DNA of 64,000 nt from Symbiodinium microadriaticum (GCA_001939145.1 LSRX01000367.1:280944-344943); one strand, 5' to 3'. Numbered from the stretch's first letter, positions 13,182 to 25,851 are shown. Notes: a model not told the origin generated them from the letters alone. Made by a program: numbers and translations.

Positions 13182-14340
13182 GGCGCTCGCGGGGTTTCCG
13201 GGTCGGCTTTATCATAAAAGAACAACCGCGGAAGGGCGCACCCGAGATCTTGCAGCCCAAACTCGAAAATATAGGCTCAATCAACGACTGCAGGCCTGCA
13301 GCTGAGGATACGCCGAGTAGGTTCAAAGTGACAACCGCCAACCGCTAACTCTTAGAGGTGAGCGGGTGAGATGAACTGCGTATGGCCTTGTATTGAAAGT
13401 CATTTGAATTTGGAGTGTAGACCGCGCGTCATGCTGGCGTAGGTGTCACATGCACTACTGGTGTCACACAAGGGTCGAGCATTGAGACCCCGTAAGCATA
13501 CCATGCAACTCGCCAGGCAAGGTGTGCGGCTGTCCTGAGAGTGCAAATACCCTTTGCAAGCATTCTTTGGACCACCCGAGGTGCAGATTGAGCCTTCTCA
13601 ACCGGTGCGGTTCTAGCGTTCAGGGCGGTCATCCAGACGGTTCACAACGTAAGTCAAGCCTGGTTTCTTGCCCCTGGAATCCTGAAAGGCCCTAGAGCCC
13701 CAAGATTCCTAAATGCAGCATACTTAGAGTCAATTTTCCTGAACGGCACTACATCTCCGAGGCCTGATCTCCTATTCCTGTATTACCTACCTGAAAACGA
13801 ACCTCCTCTTCAGGGTAATATATGTATATACACACACACACACATTAAAAAATATGTATGGTACCCCCCTCCAAAACCCACCTCAATTTATCTGGCAAGT
13901 CGGCGTATGTAAGGCCAACAGAGGCCTGTGTTAGTGCACGGGGCCGAGGAACATTTTTGTGGGCCATTCTTGGTTCAAACTTTTCTGGGAATCCTGGTTC
14001 TTGGTTCCAGGGCACCGTGTTAATTAACACGGGCCCAAGCGTGAGAACCAATTCGCCAAAGCTTTCCGAATCCTGGTTCTTGGTTCCTGAAGCTATGTAT
14101 GTTAGCCCGCCTTGCACACCCCCGGAAAGGGTTAGCGCCTACCTTGGGCCAGGTACCCAGACACGATCCTTTCAGAACCAGTGCCAAAATTCAATATAAC
14201 CTGCCTCTCACAGCCATTACCACCCGCGTTCCTCATTAAACCAAGTACCCAGACACGACCCCTTCAGGACCAGTATCATCTAGTCGATATAGTCTTTCAT
14301 TGAATTCGTGATCCTTGGTTCATGGCCCGTGTTACTTACT
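13182..14340. other. Intergenic stretch with short direct repeats
   Basis: No coding-like exon was recognised. A CA microsatellite lies near 13,822-13,846. An exact 20-base direct repeat occurs at 13,989-14,008 and 14,068-14,087. A looser 30-base pair occurs at 14,153-14,182 and 14,245-14,274. The frames on both strands across 13,845-14,199 are mirror effects of the repeats and the palindrome. Confidence 0.6.
14015..14032. repeat. Perfect 18-base palindrome
   Basis: CCGTGTTAATTAACACGG equals its own reverse complement. It sits between the two copies of the exact 20-base direct repeat. Allowing one bulged A extends the pairing by GGC/GCC. Confidence 0.9.
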
Positions 14341-15809
14341 ACAGACCTAGTGAGTCGTATGGGCTTCAATCATTATTTCTAAATGTAGTTCAACCATAAC
14401 ATTCGGAATTTATACTCACAAGCAACGTTGCCACGTAGTCCTACCAAGCCGTCAGAAAACCCTGCTGCAGATCTTGAACCCTATTAATACCATGTCCGCG
14501 AACTCTCAAGCCACGGAGCCATACTAGGGAATGTAATAGCTGTTGGTAGGGGTCTTTGTTACAGTGCAAGGAGGTCTGTTCCTTAAACCCCAGTTTAAGG
14601 TCAGGGCTTTAGGTTGAGGACTCAGGGAAATTAAGGTTTTTGCATGATTGAGGCTCTAGATTGCTTAGTTATAGTTCTCGGTATACATTGAAAGCATTCA
14701 ATTTAAGCTTTTCAGGGCAGCAGTGGTCAATTTCGGATTTACGGTTAATCCTGTAGTCTAGCTGAGAGCTAAAGTTGTCATTTAAGATGTCAGATGGATG
14801 GCTATCTGTTGGGGTCGTCTAAAGTGCTACCAAAGCGCTATAGGTCCATGACCATAAGGGAATGACGAATTTTTACCTAACAAGTCCTGTAAACAAAACC
14901 TGCCCAAACTATGAGGGAGAGGGTTGCCATCGTACAGCTTATGGTTGAGGGGTCGCTCGCGGGGCACCTATGAATATACAGCATGGAAGTGGAATCTAAG
15001 GTAGTGGTCGGACCAACAAATGGCGACAGTATCCCAATATACTTGTGCTATGTTCTACCCAGGTCTTGTTGTTATGTATTAGTACTACTATAATGTCTAC
15101 TGCCATTATGCTATTCTTTTCAGATCCTTATAGCATCGATATATGTAAGTTCGCCAGAGTCGGCATCTAAACCTAACTCTATAAAATAAAGAAATGAATT
15201 TAGGGCCTTGGTGATTCGAATGTGGTTCCTCTACAAAGATCTGTGAGGTTATCGGAGGTTTTATGCAAGGGTCCAGAAACTCAACACACGATTTATGGTA
15301 TATGGTGTTTTGTGTGCCTTGATTACAGCATGCTCATTTTCTGCGTTTCCATCGGTTTGTCGGGATTTAGGTACAAAATGTTTAAAAATATACAAAGACT
15401 ATACAACAATTTAACTACCAGGTATGAAGACTTCTATGCAATGATGTAACCTTGCATTTGCGGGTTAACCGGGCACATTGCAGAAGTATTTCACAGCCAA
15501 CCTGCAGAGGGGGGTGGCCTACTGTTAAACAGTTTGATCAGCATCTTAACCCCAACCCCCAACCTCAAACCCATAAGCAAAGATTAATAAATCACCATCA
15601 TCTGCAGGGCCTTGCGATAGGTCCTGTGGCATCAAAACAACTGAAGGGTCAACACGAGTCGTACCTCAAAGCAAACGCGGGAGTGTGGCAGAAACAGGAC
15701 TTTGAGAGGTAGAAACAGGGATTGCAAACAAAATGCGTACAAGGTTTTAGCGGGAACACGATTTTTATTATCGGTTTGGTTTCTGAGGTGGGTTTTGGAG
15801 CGGGGTTAG

Positions 15810-15849
15810 CATATATATATATATATGTGTATGTACATACATACATACA

Positions 15850-15880
<31 letters not shown>

Positions 15881-15892
15881 TTACATACTGAC
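15810..15892. repeat. (TA)n and (CATA)n microsatellite
   Basis: A TA run is followed by about a dozen CATA tetramers. Confidence 0.9.
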
Positions 15893-16271
15893 AGACGCGC
15901 ATGCATAAATACAAAAACACATAATATAGTATATTTTAATTTGACATCACGGCATATCATACAATATAATATAATATAAGACTATGTAATGTAATATAAT
16001 CTAAGCCAATATACTTTAATAATATATTATAAAATATAATCTAAGATAATAATATAATATACTAGGATATGGTAGAATATGATAATAATACAATATACTA
16101 GGATATAGTAGAATGTAATAGAATGTTATATCGAAATATAGTTTAATGATATAGTTAGGAAGTATAAGGCAAACTAATAGTGTTAGACCATATTATCATA
16201 TCAAATTATAGCATGAGGCTGTATTTTAAGACTGCTTTATACTGCATCTATCAAAAACATATTCTAGTTTA

Positions 16272-16324
16272 GTCTAGTATAGTATAGTATAGTATAGTAT
16301 AGTATAGTATAGTATAGTATAGTA
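16272..16324. repeat. (AGTAT)n pentanucleotide array
   Basis: About ten nearly perfect tandem AGTAT units. Confidence 0.9.
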
Positions 16325-16497
16325 GTGTTTTGTATTATGTTATATTTCTCATAGTACCATATATGCCGCTATGTCATATTATTTTTAGCATAGAAACTTT
16401 TTTTATAATATATCATATTTTTGTTTTGCTATATGCACATGCATATACACTACATTCGTATGTCTACGTGTATATTTGGGTCGAAAGATCGACAGAC

Positions 16498-16640
16498 ATA
16501 TGTGTGTGTGTATGTATATATATATATATATATGTGTATGTATGCATGTATGCATGCATGTATGTATGTATGTACATATATATATATATATATATATACA
16601 TACACGAAGCAAACACACACACACACACACACACACGCAT
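16498..16640. repeat. Compound TG/TA/TGTA/CA microsatellite
   Basis: Adjacent TG, TA, ATGT, TA and CA runs. The Tyr/Ile/His-rich frames crossing it are artefacts. Confidence 0.9.
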
Positions 16641-16740
16641 CTATTGCTTTATTGATTTACTCACGTGTGTGTTTGTAGATGTTGGTACCTCTCTCGTTTG
16701 GCCATTCTGGAATTCAGCAATCTCCGGACCCTTGGCGTTA

Positions 16741-18028
16741 AGCCCTTAACCTGACGCCCCGAACTCTGGTGCCGCCCACTGGATGAAGGGCCGAGTCAGA
16801 AATTCAGGCTGCGCAGGATAGTGGACTTCTTCTGGCATGTGGGACACGAGCGGGTACGATGTGCAAAGTTTCGGGTGTGACATCTACTAAGGGAATATCT
16901 CCGGGGTGTCGGTAACTTTACACGGGTTTGGGCATTTGCAGCTGAATGCTCGCAAGTTTCTTTGCCAACGACACGGTTGAGTTGAAACGACACCATACAG
17001 GATACAGGTGAGACGTAAGGGTGTGATATAGCAGCATTAAGCCTGAGCCAATTAATTTCGGACTCGAAAGTGGTTGTACATAGGGTTTCTCGACGCTGAA
17101 TCCCACCGTGTTTCCCACTTTTCAAGTACCAGAAGAAGAGCACCCAATGGCCGGCCACTTTCAACGGCCGCTGTGTTGGTTGGGTCTCAGAGTCTAGATT
17201 CATCCTTTTGGTGGGTGTGTTTCGGGTGATGGGTTTTCAGCACCCGAAGCAGATGTAGAGAGGTCACGATTTTGCTCGTGGGGGCCTCGCAACAATGGTG
17301 TGCTTGCTGAGATTCGCCGCCGTTGTCCGGCAGCCTGCAAGCCGAACCCAAGCGATCGCGAGGTCCCCCGAATTCTGCACAGGCCAAATGCCATGTGCAT
17401 CGCCACGCTCCGTGCAGTGGCTATAGCGGATAGCACGCAGCTTCCCTTTGACAGCCCTTTGTCAGTTCTGTGACACGTGTCTGTTTCAGTTAAAGCAAAC
17501 AGAACTCCGAGTTGCTCGGAATTTACACCACAGTTCGGACTGAGGCAAACCCTTGAGAAATACTAGATTTTGAAGATTTGAAGTCCATTGAGCTGCCACT
17601 GCACGCAGCAGATCTTCGGGGGTAAGGGCCCCTGCGGACGACAGGCATTTGAATTCCCTTCATGTGTGCATCCTGTTGATATAGAGCCCGGAGCATGGAG
17701 AGGGAATGTAGGTTTCATGGATTGAGGGATAGAGTATTGTGCAACCCAAAAGCTACTTCGAATGATTCATTAGCGCACCTGCATCATGCTTTGCTGGGCT
17801 TGTATTCCGTAGTGGAGCTCACTTCAACCTGTTCTGTACTTCAGTTTGGATGGAAGAGGCCCTGAGAGCTTTTAGGCTGCTGCACCTCTGATGAACTGCA
17901 GGACCTAATTATTGTGTTTATTTGAGGCTTCTGGTTTGCATGTTCAGGCCTAGGGTTTCTGAGTCCAGAATTTGATTGAAAAGTGTGCGCCTCACTATTA
18001 TCACTATGGCTCGACGGGGCTCATCACC
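16741..18028. other. No gene recognised
   Basis: Mixed composition with no exon-like segment that I can assign. The frames up to about 135 codons on the minus strand lack motifs. Confidence 0.45.
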
Positions 18029-18157
18029 ATGAGGCGTGTAACATTGAGGTTGCCTTTCACTCGGCTCATTGCTCTTCTCTTTGCAGCGGGCTCGCTCTCT
18101 TGCATGGAGATGCCTGGGCAGTTCTGCACCGGAGCAGTTTCAGTCCTCCTGCCTTGA
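18029..18157 (+). CDS. Possible signal-peptide exon (start of a secreted or ER protein)
   Basis: An ATG opens a 42-residue frame. A basic start (MRRVTLRLPFTR) is followed by a hydrophobic core (LIALLFAAGSLSC) and then MEMPGQFCTG, which reads like a signal peptide plus the start of a mature protein. An exon end at the GC or GA donor near 18,133-18,136 is possible. Against it, the segment CTTCTCTTTGCAG inside the core also looks like an intron acceptor. It could be the first exon of the gene containing the HWHG exon at 19,875, but no connecting exons were found. Confidence 0.25.
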   Translation: MRRVTLRLPFTRLIALLFAAGSLSCMEMPGQFCTGAVSVLLP

Positions 18158-18477
18158 GTTGCAGCACCTGGACAGTATTGGCAGCTCTCCGAAACACACC
18201 AAAGGCCTCAACAGCCACCTAGCTCGTAGCATTCTAAGCTCAACCCAAAACCTGTCACAATCGGGCGGCGCGGGGTGCTTGCGCAGACGAGTGTCGCGAA
18301 CCTAAAAGCCTAGAAGCAGCGAGGATGCCGGTACAGGAACCAAGCCTTAGTGGCTTGCACCCAGTTCCACCTGCGATCCGAGGATAAAGAAAAACAATGA
18401 AAACATAAGTTTAAAAAATAACCTTCGTAGTTGATTGTTTTGGCTTCTGGGTTCGTCAATGCTCTATCCAGACAATA

Positions 18478-18717
18478 AACTCTGGATTTAATTGTTTCGT
18501 CGGGATATAGGAAGGAGACACTTAACTTGAGAGTTCATTGTCGGTCTTGTTCCGCACCCCTGTCCAGGGAATAACTCTGGATTTCATTGTTTTCTGCGGG
18601 TTGGGGTCTCGTTGAGGGGAATTGACTCTGGATTTAATTGTTTCGCAAGGCTTCGGAGTCTTGGGTGGAGTGCAGGGGGGTGCGGGGGCATGGGTTGGGT
18701 GGAGTGCAGGGGGGTGC
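18478..18717. repeat. Short repeats: three CTCTGGATTT boxes and a 23-base tandem pair
   Basis: The motif CTCTGGATTT(A/C)ATTGTTT occurs three times (about 18,479, 18,575 and 18,627). An exact 23-base segment beginning TTGGGTGGAGTGCAGGGGGG is present at 18,661-18,683 and again at 18,695-18,717. No function is evident. Confidence 0.7.
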
Positions 18718-19874
18718 TATGTTCCAGTACATGGTCTTCGAGACAATATACTATAGAGCAAAACAGGCAGCATACCATGCTGTGGTGCAGCAAACATCGG
18801 TCTTGTCTAGGGTATGCGGCTTGTCCTTCTAGCATTGGAGAAGCAAAGGCTTCAACAAAGAGAGATCATACGTTTGGAAGCCTTGTTGTTGATCTCATCC
18901 TGGGGTCCAGCTCTTCCTTGTATGGCTTTGGGGCGACGCCGTGAGCCCAATCCTTCTGAAATGTCCGCTTACTCCTGGAGTTGCAACGAGCTTGACTTCA
19001 ACACAGAAGACTGCAGAACTCCACATTCGACGCATTTTGTACGCACGACAGGGCCTTAGGACTTCTCTTGTTTAGGCTGGCGGGTCTTCGCAGTGTCACC
19101 GAAGTTCGTTTCGATGTTCACCAACCTCCGCAGATGCGACCATCTTCTCGGAGTGCTTCACACCGGCGACGCTCCAACGTGACGAAGGCTTGAAGACTAG
19201 ATGGATTTAGTTGCATGAATCGTTGAAATCGCGGGGAACTTGCCAAACTTGTTAAATCTGGTGACCCATTCGCTGTCTTTTGCTGGACTCTAGTTGTGTT
19301 GGGATTTCGGGATGGATACGGGGGGAGTGCGGGACCTATCGCCATGATTCAGAATCTTCTACCAATTTGTGAAGGCTCCAGGCCTGTTGCCTTGAAGTCC
19401 ATACAGTGTAGATTGGTTGGTCTAGGTTACGAATCGGGCTTGGAGGCCTGAGATTTCGTCGGTTGAGATTGAGGAGGTTCAAATCTGTTACCTCCATAGT
19501 TGTTCTTCAAGCTGAAGGATCTCCAACGGCTTCAGTGTACAACTGTGAAAGGGTGTATTTTCGCAGTTCAGAGGACCTTGGGGAGCAAGGTTGCAGGTGT
19601 ATTCCGGCTTCCCGAACTTCGCGCCAGCCCAGACGGATGCTGGTCATTCAATTTGTCTGAGTGCTGCGAGAATCATAATTATGAGAGCTGCCTGCTGCAG
19701 CGTTGCTTCTAACATGTGTTCTATATATTGGCATGGCTGGCATGTCGCTCCGTGCCACACAGCTTTAGGGCACCCTGGGCACCGGGCTTTCCAAAACCCA
19801 GACGAGTGCCGGAATGCCGGGGACGATTCCAGCTCTAAAATTGGGAACATCTTTAGGGCAGGAGAAAACGCAAG

Positions 19875-19923
19875 GGACAGTCGCGACAATACATTGGCAT
19901 GGTGCAATCATGCAAAACAATGG
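19875..19923 (+). CDS. Exon resembling a multicopper oxidase copper-binding segment
   Basis: Between an AAG-G acceptor (19,873-19,874) and a GT donor (19,924) the frame reads TVATIHWHGAIMQNNG. The IHWHG signature provides type 2/type 3 copper ligands in multicopper oxidases. The exon is 49 bases, similar in size to those of the oxidoreductase gene. The other copper motifs (HxH, HPxHxHGH, HCHxxxH) were not found nearby, so this could be a chance match or an orphan exon. Confidence 0.3.
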
Positions 19924-19994
19924 GTTTCTGCACGCAGAAACCGAACTACGCACTACTGTTTTTTGCTTCTACATCTCGTTGTGCAATACAGCCA

Positions 19995-22900
19995 GCTCTA
20001 GTTTTCTGGCGGGATTTCGGAAGGACCAGGGTCGCAAGCCCGAGAAACTGTGCAGGAGCCATCGGGCCAGAAAGATGGGGAGCTGCCGAAGGTGAAGGCG
20101 AAGAAGGCCCAGCGATACTGGGCTTGGGGTCGTTTCAGCCTTTGCTGTTTAAGCGAGGTGCTGGATTCATAGCCAAAGCTGGGATGCTTGCCGATTCGGT
20201 TTGCAGTTATACAGCTGGCAGTACCGTGCTTCCCGTATTGTGTCGAAGCTGCTTGGAACCAGAGTGTGCCTTATGAATATTGAATAGGTGGAAGAAGAGG
20301 AACATACAATGTATCCTTACAGCGGTTGCCGAAGATCTCGGCGCGATGCTGCAGACACGAAAGTGATGATGATGTACATTGTACATGGTGAGTTGTACTA
20401 CTGTAGTAGTAGCAAGGCCAATGATAACCATTCGGTATAGTACAAATTTGCAGCAGCGATAGGAACACAAGAGAACCGTACTTGTGGCAACCAGTTGTGG
20501 CGGACCTACAAGTACCACATCTATGTAATTGCCGGGCATCATAAGGCCAGTCAGCTGCATAGCTTATAGCTTGTAATGTGTATCTTGTAATCCAACAGTT
20601 CAGGTGCCCCGGTCCGTCAGCGATGCTCGGAGGCAGAGAGGCATTGAAGGCCGAAGGCAGTCTTCAGCACTTTGGTTTCGGGGCTTCGCCTCAGGGAGGA
20701 GCTGTGGGTTGACGAGTCCGGAGCTAGAAAGCAGTTGGGAGAGATGATTGAAATCTCTTGCGCTCAGTTCAAAATAGCATTGAGCTCAGGCTGGCCAGCT
20801 ACAGGATTTCGAGGTCCTCTATTCATATCCTGCCCTGCAATCGACCCTACCTGTTTGGCTTTTTGTGAGGACAGTGACCTGCACAATGAGATGCGAGCAT
20901 TGCGTAGCCAAGGTGCGGAGGGTATGAAATCATGTTTGGGGCTGGGGTAGAGGAAGGCTTGTGAATGGAGATGGTTGTTGTGAAGCCGTTCGTTCATTCC
21001 TACCGCTCGGTGCGGAATGCTTCAAATTGCTTGGTACCTCGAGCAAGATAACTCTTAGAATAAGAGTACACGGAGGAGGAGCCCAGACCATGGCATGATG
21101 AGCTTCAAGGAGCATGCTGTCGCCACTTGCTGTTTGTTTGCATCAAGAGTGAGGAGGCAAATTTGGGAGCCGCAAGGACGAGCGGAAGTCCATTGTTGTT
21201 TGCTTCGGTTCTTCGAACCTGGAGTCCCTGCGAACTTGAAGGACACATGAATCAAGCCTTCTGTAAGTTGCGGGTCCCATCACTAGTTGCCCCATTGGGT
21301 TAAGTCCAGACTAAGGGCCCAACTAAGAGTGTCCCTTCGCCTCGTTGAGCGATCATCTTGAATCTTATCAGCTGAAAGACACGTTCCTGGAAGTCTGGAA
21401 GCATCGCATGATAAGCAATCGTCTTCTATTCCCTGAACGTGAAAGTTCCCACGGACCGAAGCCCTGGAAGCCCTCATCTAATGGCTGTCGTAAGCCTTGT
21501 TTCCCTGCAAGATACCCATCTTGGTTGGAGAGGCTTGCCAACAGGCCGAAAGGCGTCCGAACTAATTATTTCAGGGCGGCTGCACCGGGCTGCTGTCAGC
21601 GACAGGCGGGGCACTCATGACCCTTTCTTCCGTAGCGCGGGCGCTTAGCCAATCTACAGTGGCTTTTCGCAAACCAGATTGCGGCTTGAAGAAGTTGGAA
21701 CGTTTTGCTGAGGATGCTTGAAAGGGCTGACTTGCCGGTGTCGACTTGCATTTGTGCGGCATGCAAGAGGTCCCGGAGATACCTCTTAATGAATCGCAGC
21801 TCAGGCGACTACGCAAAGTCAGACACAAACCCAAGCCAAGATGCGTAAAATGGACGCCCCCAAGTCAAATAGAACCAGACCCCAGACGTTTCAAGGAACC
21901 TCGGGACCCCTGAGCCGTAGTTCCGCAAACACCTGACCTCAAGATACTAAAACCGCTGGCTTGTAACCTCTGAGTCCCGAAATCAGCCATGCCGTGAAGT
22001 CTTCAAACCGCTCAATGTCAACTCGCCAGCCCCGAAACCATCACCGAAAACTCGAAATCTACGAGCCCACGCCTACGCCCGAACAAGCCCCTCCGAAAGA
22101 ATTTCTAGAACCCCCTCAAACAAGCTGCAAGAGGCAAGAGTGCTCTGCAAACCCTTTTCAGGGCCTGCAAAATCCTGTACAGGATCGTAGAACCCGAAGC
22201 ACAGACCATGAGGTTACGTTTCGGCGCCGACCTCAGCGAAGCGAACGTGCGGGCCTTGTTGGGGTTGACGGTGGCCTTGGGTCCGGTCTCGGACTTCGAG
22301 TCTTGAACTCTGTGTTTGTTTTGTGTATTGTGGGGCCGAGCTTCATGACAGGATCTAGGGTTTCATGCTTTCGCGGGTTAAATTTGGTGCTCCCAAGCTG
22401 AATCGGAGCAGCGGGACGTTGGGATTGACGTTCGGAGGCGCAAGACGGGTTTTCTTTCGAATAGGCCGTCGCACTGGTTTGACGCTCCTGTTGGGCCGGC
22501 CAAGCTCTGAGCAGTCCCAAAGCGTTGTCGAAGCACAAGGTCCCGGCAACATTGTGTAAGGTGAACCCCCCCCTTACCTTTGTCCCCCACCCCTCACCTC
22601 AAGGTCCAAAGGGTCCATTTGTTTAAGCAGCATGGCAACTTGCGTTTTGTGCTTCCGGGGCCGATTGCCTCTACGTAGCAGGGTTCATGTCTGACCCCGC
22701 AGTAAGTAGCAAAGCTGCCACCAGGACAGCTTCGAGATGGCCGGTTTAATCCTTACACACGGACATTCCGACGCGCACTGAGGTAGGTCAAGGCACTACC
22801 ATACGACAAGGTTGTATCTTTGTGTGGGCCAGGGTAAAGCAGAATAGTGCTATCATCCTGCAGGCTTAAGCTTCATGGAAATACACATGTGCTTGCATCC

Positions 22901-24300
22901 AGGCTGCTCGAGCTCTGTCGACTCTGGTTTGTTTGCCCTAGCTTTCGTGACCTCTTCTCATGTGTCAGGCTTTAACAAACACTAGAGGCAACACCGATAG
23001 CTGCTACATGTAGCCGGAATCCTGTAAACCCGAAGCTTCTGCAAAGCAAAACGAAGGTCATCAAGGGCGCGGGCGCCACGCCCATGGCACCGGGTATCTG
23101 GGCCTCTGACATGCCAGGGACCGCAGAGAGTGGGCGGCAGCGGGCTGCGGGGCTTGTGCAGGTTGGAGAGTTCGGCGGATTGGTTGAGTGTGAGGGGCCT
23201 CAAAATTCGCAAAGAGGCGTTCTTTGTACAAAGCCAAGACTGCTGCTTTGCTTCTTGGTTTTTGATCAGGCAGGGTGTTGTGTCATGCAAAGGCTTTGGG
23301 ATCTCAACCCGCTCGTGTTTCAGTGTTCATTGCCGAAACAGGGTCAGGTTAGCATTCTGCGGGTTGAGGGTTGGCATCTGCAGGAATTTGGGCTTTTGGT
23401 TCCAAGGCCCCAGGGCTTGCAAGCCGTCCGAAACATGACGTATCCAGGCATCACTAGACTTGGCCACACGGGCTCGGTTTTAAATCTCCAGGTCCGAGCT
23501 CGTCACGTTCCACAACAAGGCAGGTGTTCGGGTTTAGCCTTCACGCACTCCTTCTGGGCAACCTCGATCACCTTAAGGCACGACTGACGCGTCCCTAAAG
23601 CGTCATGTTTGGGCATTTCTCGACGAAAGAGTGAAGAGCTGAGCAGACGTTCAAGTGCACACTCACTGCGTCACCTACATGCCAGAGAGGCTCTTGATAT
23701 TGATATGGATGGCCAGAGCTCGGCTGTAGTAAAGGCCGCCCTTCGTTTGGATGGTCTTTCACACTTGGTGTCGGGGATGTAGCCAGAATCCTTACTCTTC
23801 AACCGCCGAGGCAATCGAAAACTGACCTCGACAAAAAAACTGCCACCCCGAAGCAACGCAGTCTCTCAACCCTGGGTCCAGGCGCTGCGCAACCACAAAC
23901 CGTCGGAAAGCCAAGTTGACGATCAGCTTATGACCGCCCGAAGTTATGCAGGACAGGAGTTAGGACGCATAGTTACCAGTATCGCAAGTAACAGTAACGG
24001 GCTAAAGAGGATTGCAGGCAGTCTGCTGCGCAATGCCGAGGAGTGAGGAGTTCTGGACATGCGCAAGTCACAAACCTGCAATATCTAGCGTCTAAACTCC
24101 GGAGAAATCGCAACTACAGGGACCCTTGTCGTTTGAAGTCGGACACTCACGATTTGGTCCTGGCGATTTGGATCTGCAGAGACGGTTGCGTTGCACCCTG
24201 CCCTTGGTTCAATGTACGGGGATCAGGGCTGCGAACTGAAAAGGTTTCGAGACGATACTTGAGACTGCGCAGCCAAGGTCGCTGCTGGAGCTCCTACCTC
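19995..24300. other. No gene recognised; scattered coding-like frames
   Basis: Several frames look loosely coding but match nothing I know. One is a + strand frame ending in TAG near 23,780 that contains ALDIDMDGQSSAVVKAAL. Another is a frame around 23,060-23,110 containing GAGATPMAPGIWASDM. I cannot place exon boundaries for either. Confidence 0.35.
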
Positions 24301-24302
24301 AG

Positions 24303-24758
24303 GAGGATCCGAACAAAAAGAAGAAGAAAAAGAAGAAGGCCATCTGACCCTGAAGTCTAAACTGAGTGGTGCTGTGAAGGGAACCGTCGGGAGCTAGGGA
24401 TGTCAACCCGGCGGTGATCAAGTTGTTCTCTCAAATGGGTTCCGTGTTGGGAAACTGGAGTCCTGTCCGTATGCTGAGAGCAGTTGCATGAAGAGGCCTC
24501 CGTGAGCTGTTTACGAACGCCAAGATGCCACCAGAGCTTTCATGCATCCCGACGTGCGTCTTTGTGCATGGCATGCTCGGTTCGTTTCAAAGGGCCGCCT
24601 GCAGAGTTTAACTCGACTGTTGGAGCAGGGCTTCTCTCCACACCCTCAACTCTATAGGCGCACACAACATCGGAAGCTCAACCACACAAGAATTCCCTCT
24701 AGCAATTTGCCAGGAGGACGACGACGAGATGGCGACAAGTGAGCGAGAGCTCTACGAG
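24303..24758 (+). CDS. Two candidate exons of a charged protein
   Basis: Exon-like 24,303-24,338 (AG-G acceptor, GC donor) reads EDPN followed by eight lysines. Exon-like 24,714-24,758 (CAG-G acceptor, GT donor) reads EDDDEMATSERELYE. Both are phase 0 and join cleanly into a Lys-rich then acidic segment. A basic frame follows near 24,867 (ADKSYRNIRKIRRDRE). Family unknown. The first exon can also be read in another frame as a Glu/Lys-rich peptide, so its frame is not secure. Confidence 0.25.
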
Positions 24759-25668
24759 GTTCCGACATTTTAAGGTTGGGTACAAGGAGAGCCCAGCAGT
24801 CTAAAGCTGAGCCGAAACAAGCAATGCTTCACCAAAATCCGTCGGCATGACCAGGCCGACAAGTCCTACAGGAACATTCGAAAAATCAGGCGGGATCGAG
24901 AGGGCGGGGATTCAAGCAAGCATGTAAGCCAGGTGGGGGTTTTGGCATGAGAGTTGCAGATGGGGGCCGAGTTGAGTCTTCAGGATGAGTTGGTTTAGAT
25001 CAGGATTTGGTAAGGCAAGGGGGTGCAGAGGCATTGGCTTGGCCTGGAAGAAGAGTTCGAGGTTCTTCAGAGTCGAACAGCTACTGGTACCGCAGGAATG
25101 CGTGGCATTCGCTCAACACGTCCAGAGCTCCGCAGAGCTGAAACTTGGATTAGTTCCCTTCTTGGGGTCCAGAACATGATGTCGTCTCAACCGGTCTTCT
25201 CCAGAGAACGATTGAGAACATTTGTTCATCCCGCCGGTGCTGGTCGCGGCGAGGGAAGCGCCAAAGCCTGAAGCCTCCAGGTGCTGGTCAGCGAAAGTCC
25301 AAAGCTTTCCAGCCAGCTTCCAGATTTCACGCAGGGCCTTTAGGTTTCTGTCTCATCTCATCTCTGTGCCCATGGGGGAGGCGTGCCTTCTACCCCGACT
25401 CCTTCGGAAGGGAGAAGTGGCGCTGACTCGCTTGAAGAACAGGGCAGTCCTTTCGGAAAATGTTGCTGGGATTTGGCGAACTCTTTACAGCAATCCCCAG
25501 CTTCTAGCCACAAAGCCTAGACTCCGGACAGTGTCTTGGCTGGACATGTGGGTGCAGTGAGTCCGACCCTTCCGGATCTGGCTTATTGGGTATTGTCAGA
25601 GTTCGGGCACTCTTGCCTGTTTAGTGCATCGGGCTGCGAAATGGTCAGCACTCGCTTCTTAGTTCAAC

Positions 25669-25851
25669 GTGCACGTGCTGAGAAACAGGACTCACAAAGA
25701 GCTTGTCATCGAGAAGGACTTGGCCTCAGTCAGTTGCTGTCTGCAGGATGAGCTGTGGGCTGCACGAAGCTTCAGGATGCTGTTACAACTAGGCCACCTG
25801 GTAGTTGACGATTCAATCAAGACCAATGCAGTAGTGTCATACTGCGTTTAG
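25669..25851 (+). CDS. PPR-like coding fragment
   Basis: A 60-codon open frame ends at TAG 25,849-25,851. It reads through DELWAARSFRMLLQLGHL and then SIKTNAVVSYC. The spacing W..A...L followed by N.V.Y resembles the pentatricopeptide repeats that are very common in dinoflagellate genomes. Only one repeat-like unit is visible. The overlapping frame (LVQRARAEKQDSQRA) is also open, so the frame assignment is uncertain. Confidence 0.25.
   Translation: MHVLRNRTHKELVIEKDLASVSCCLQDELWAARSFRMLLQLGHLVVDDSIKTNAVVSYCV

Larger units (their letters stand above)
14341..16680. other. AT-rich island without genes
   Basis: The base composition changes abruptly to AT-rich compared with the roughly balanced flanks. 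Stop codons are dense in every frame. From about 15,955 to 16,150 it holds degenerate AATAT-type minisatellite DNA. It may be an expanded repeat region or a domain-boundary spacer; nothing suggests an organelle gene. Confidence 0.7.

Noticed and set aside
22982-23290. Minus-strand frame near 23 kb
   Set aside because: Antisense to a better + strand frame and without motifs.
23084-23587. Plus-strand 167-codon frame
   Set aside because: The middle consists of the G/T-rich filler words typical of non-coding parts of this window. Only the first 15 codons look coding.
24303-24758. Methionine aminopeptidase 2 gene, from the poly-Lys exon and DVRLC at about 24,550
   Set aside because: DVRLC is too short a match. 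The metal-binding motifs (HYTPN, NGHSIG, IETFG) were not found downstream.
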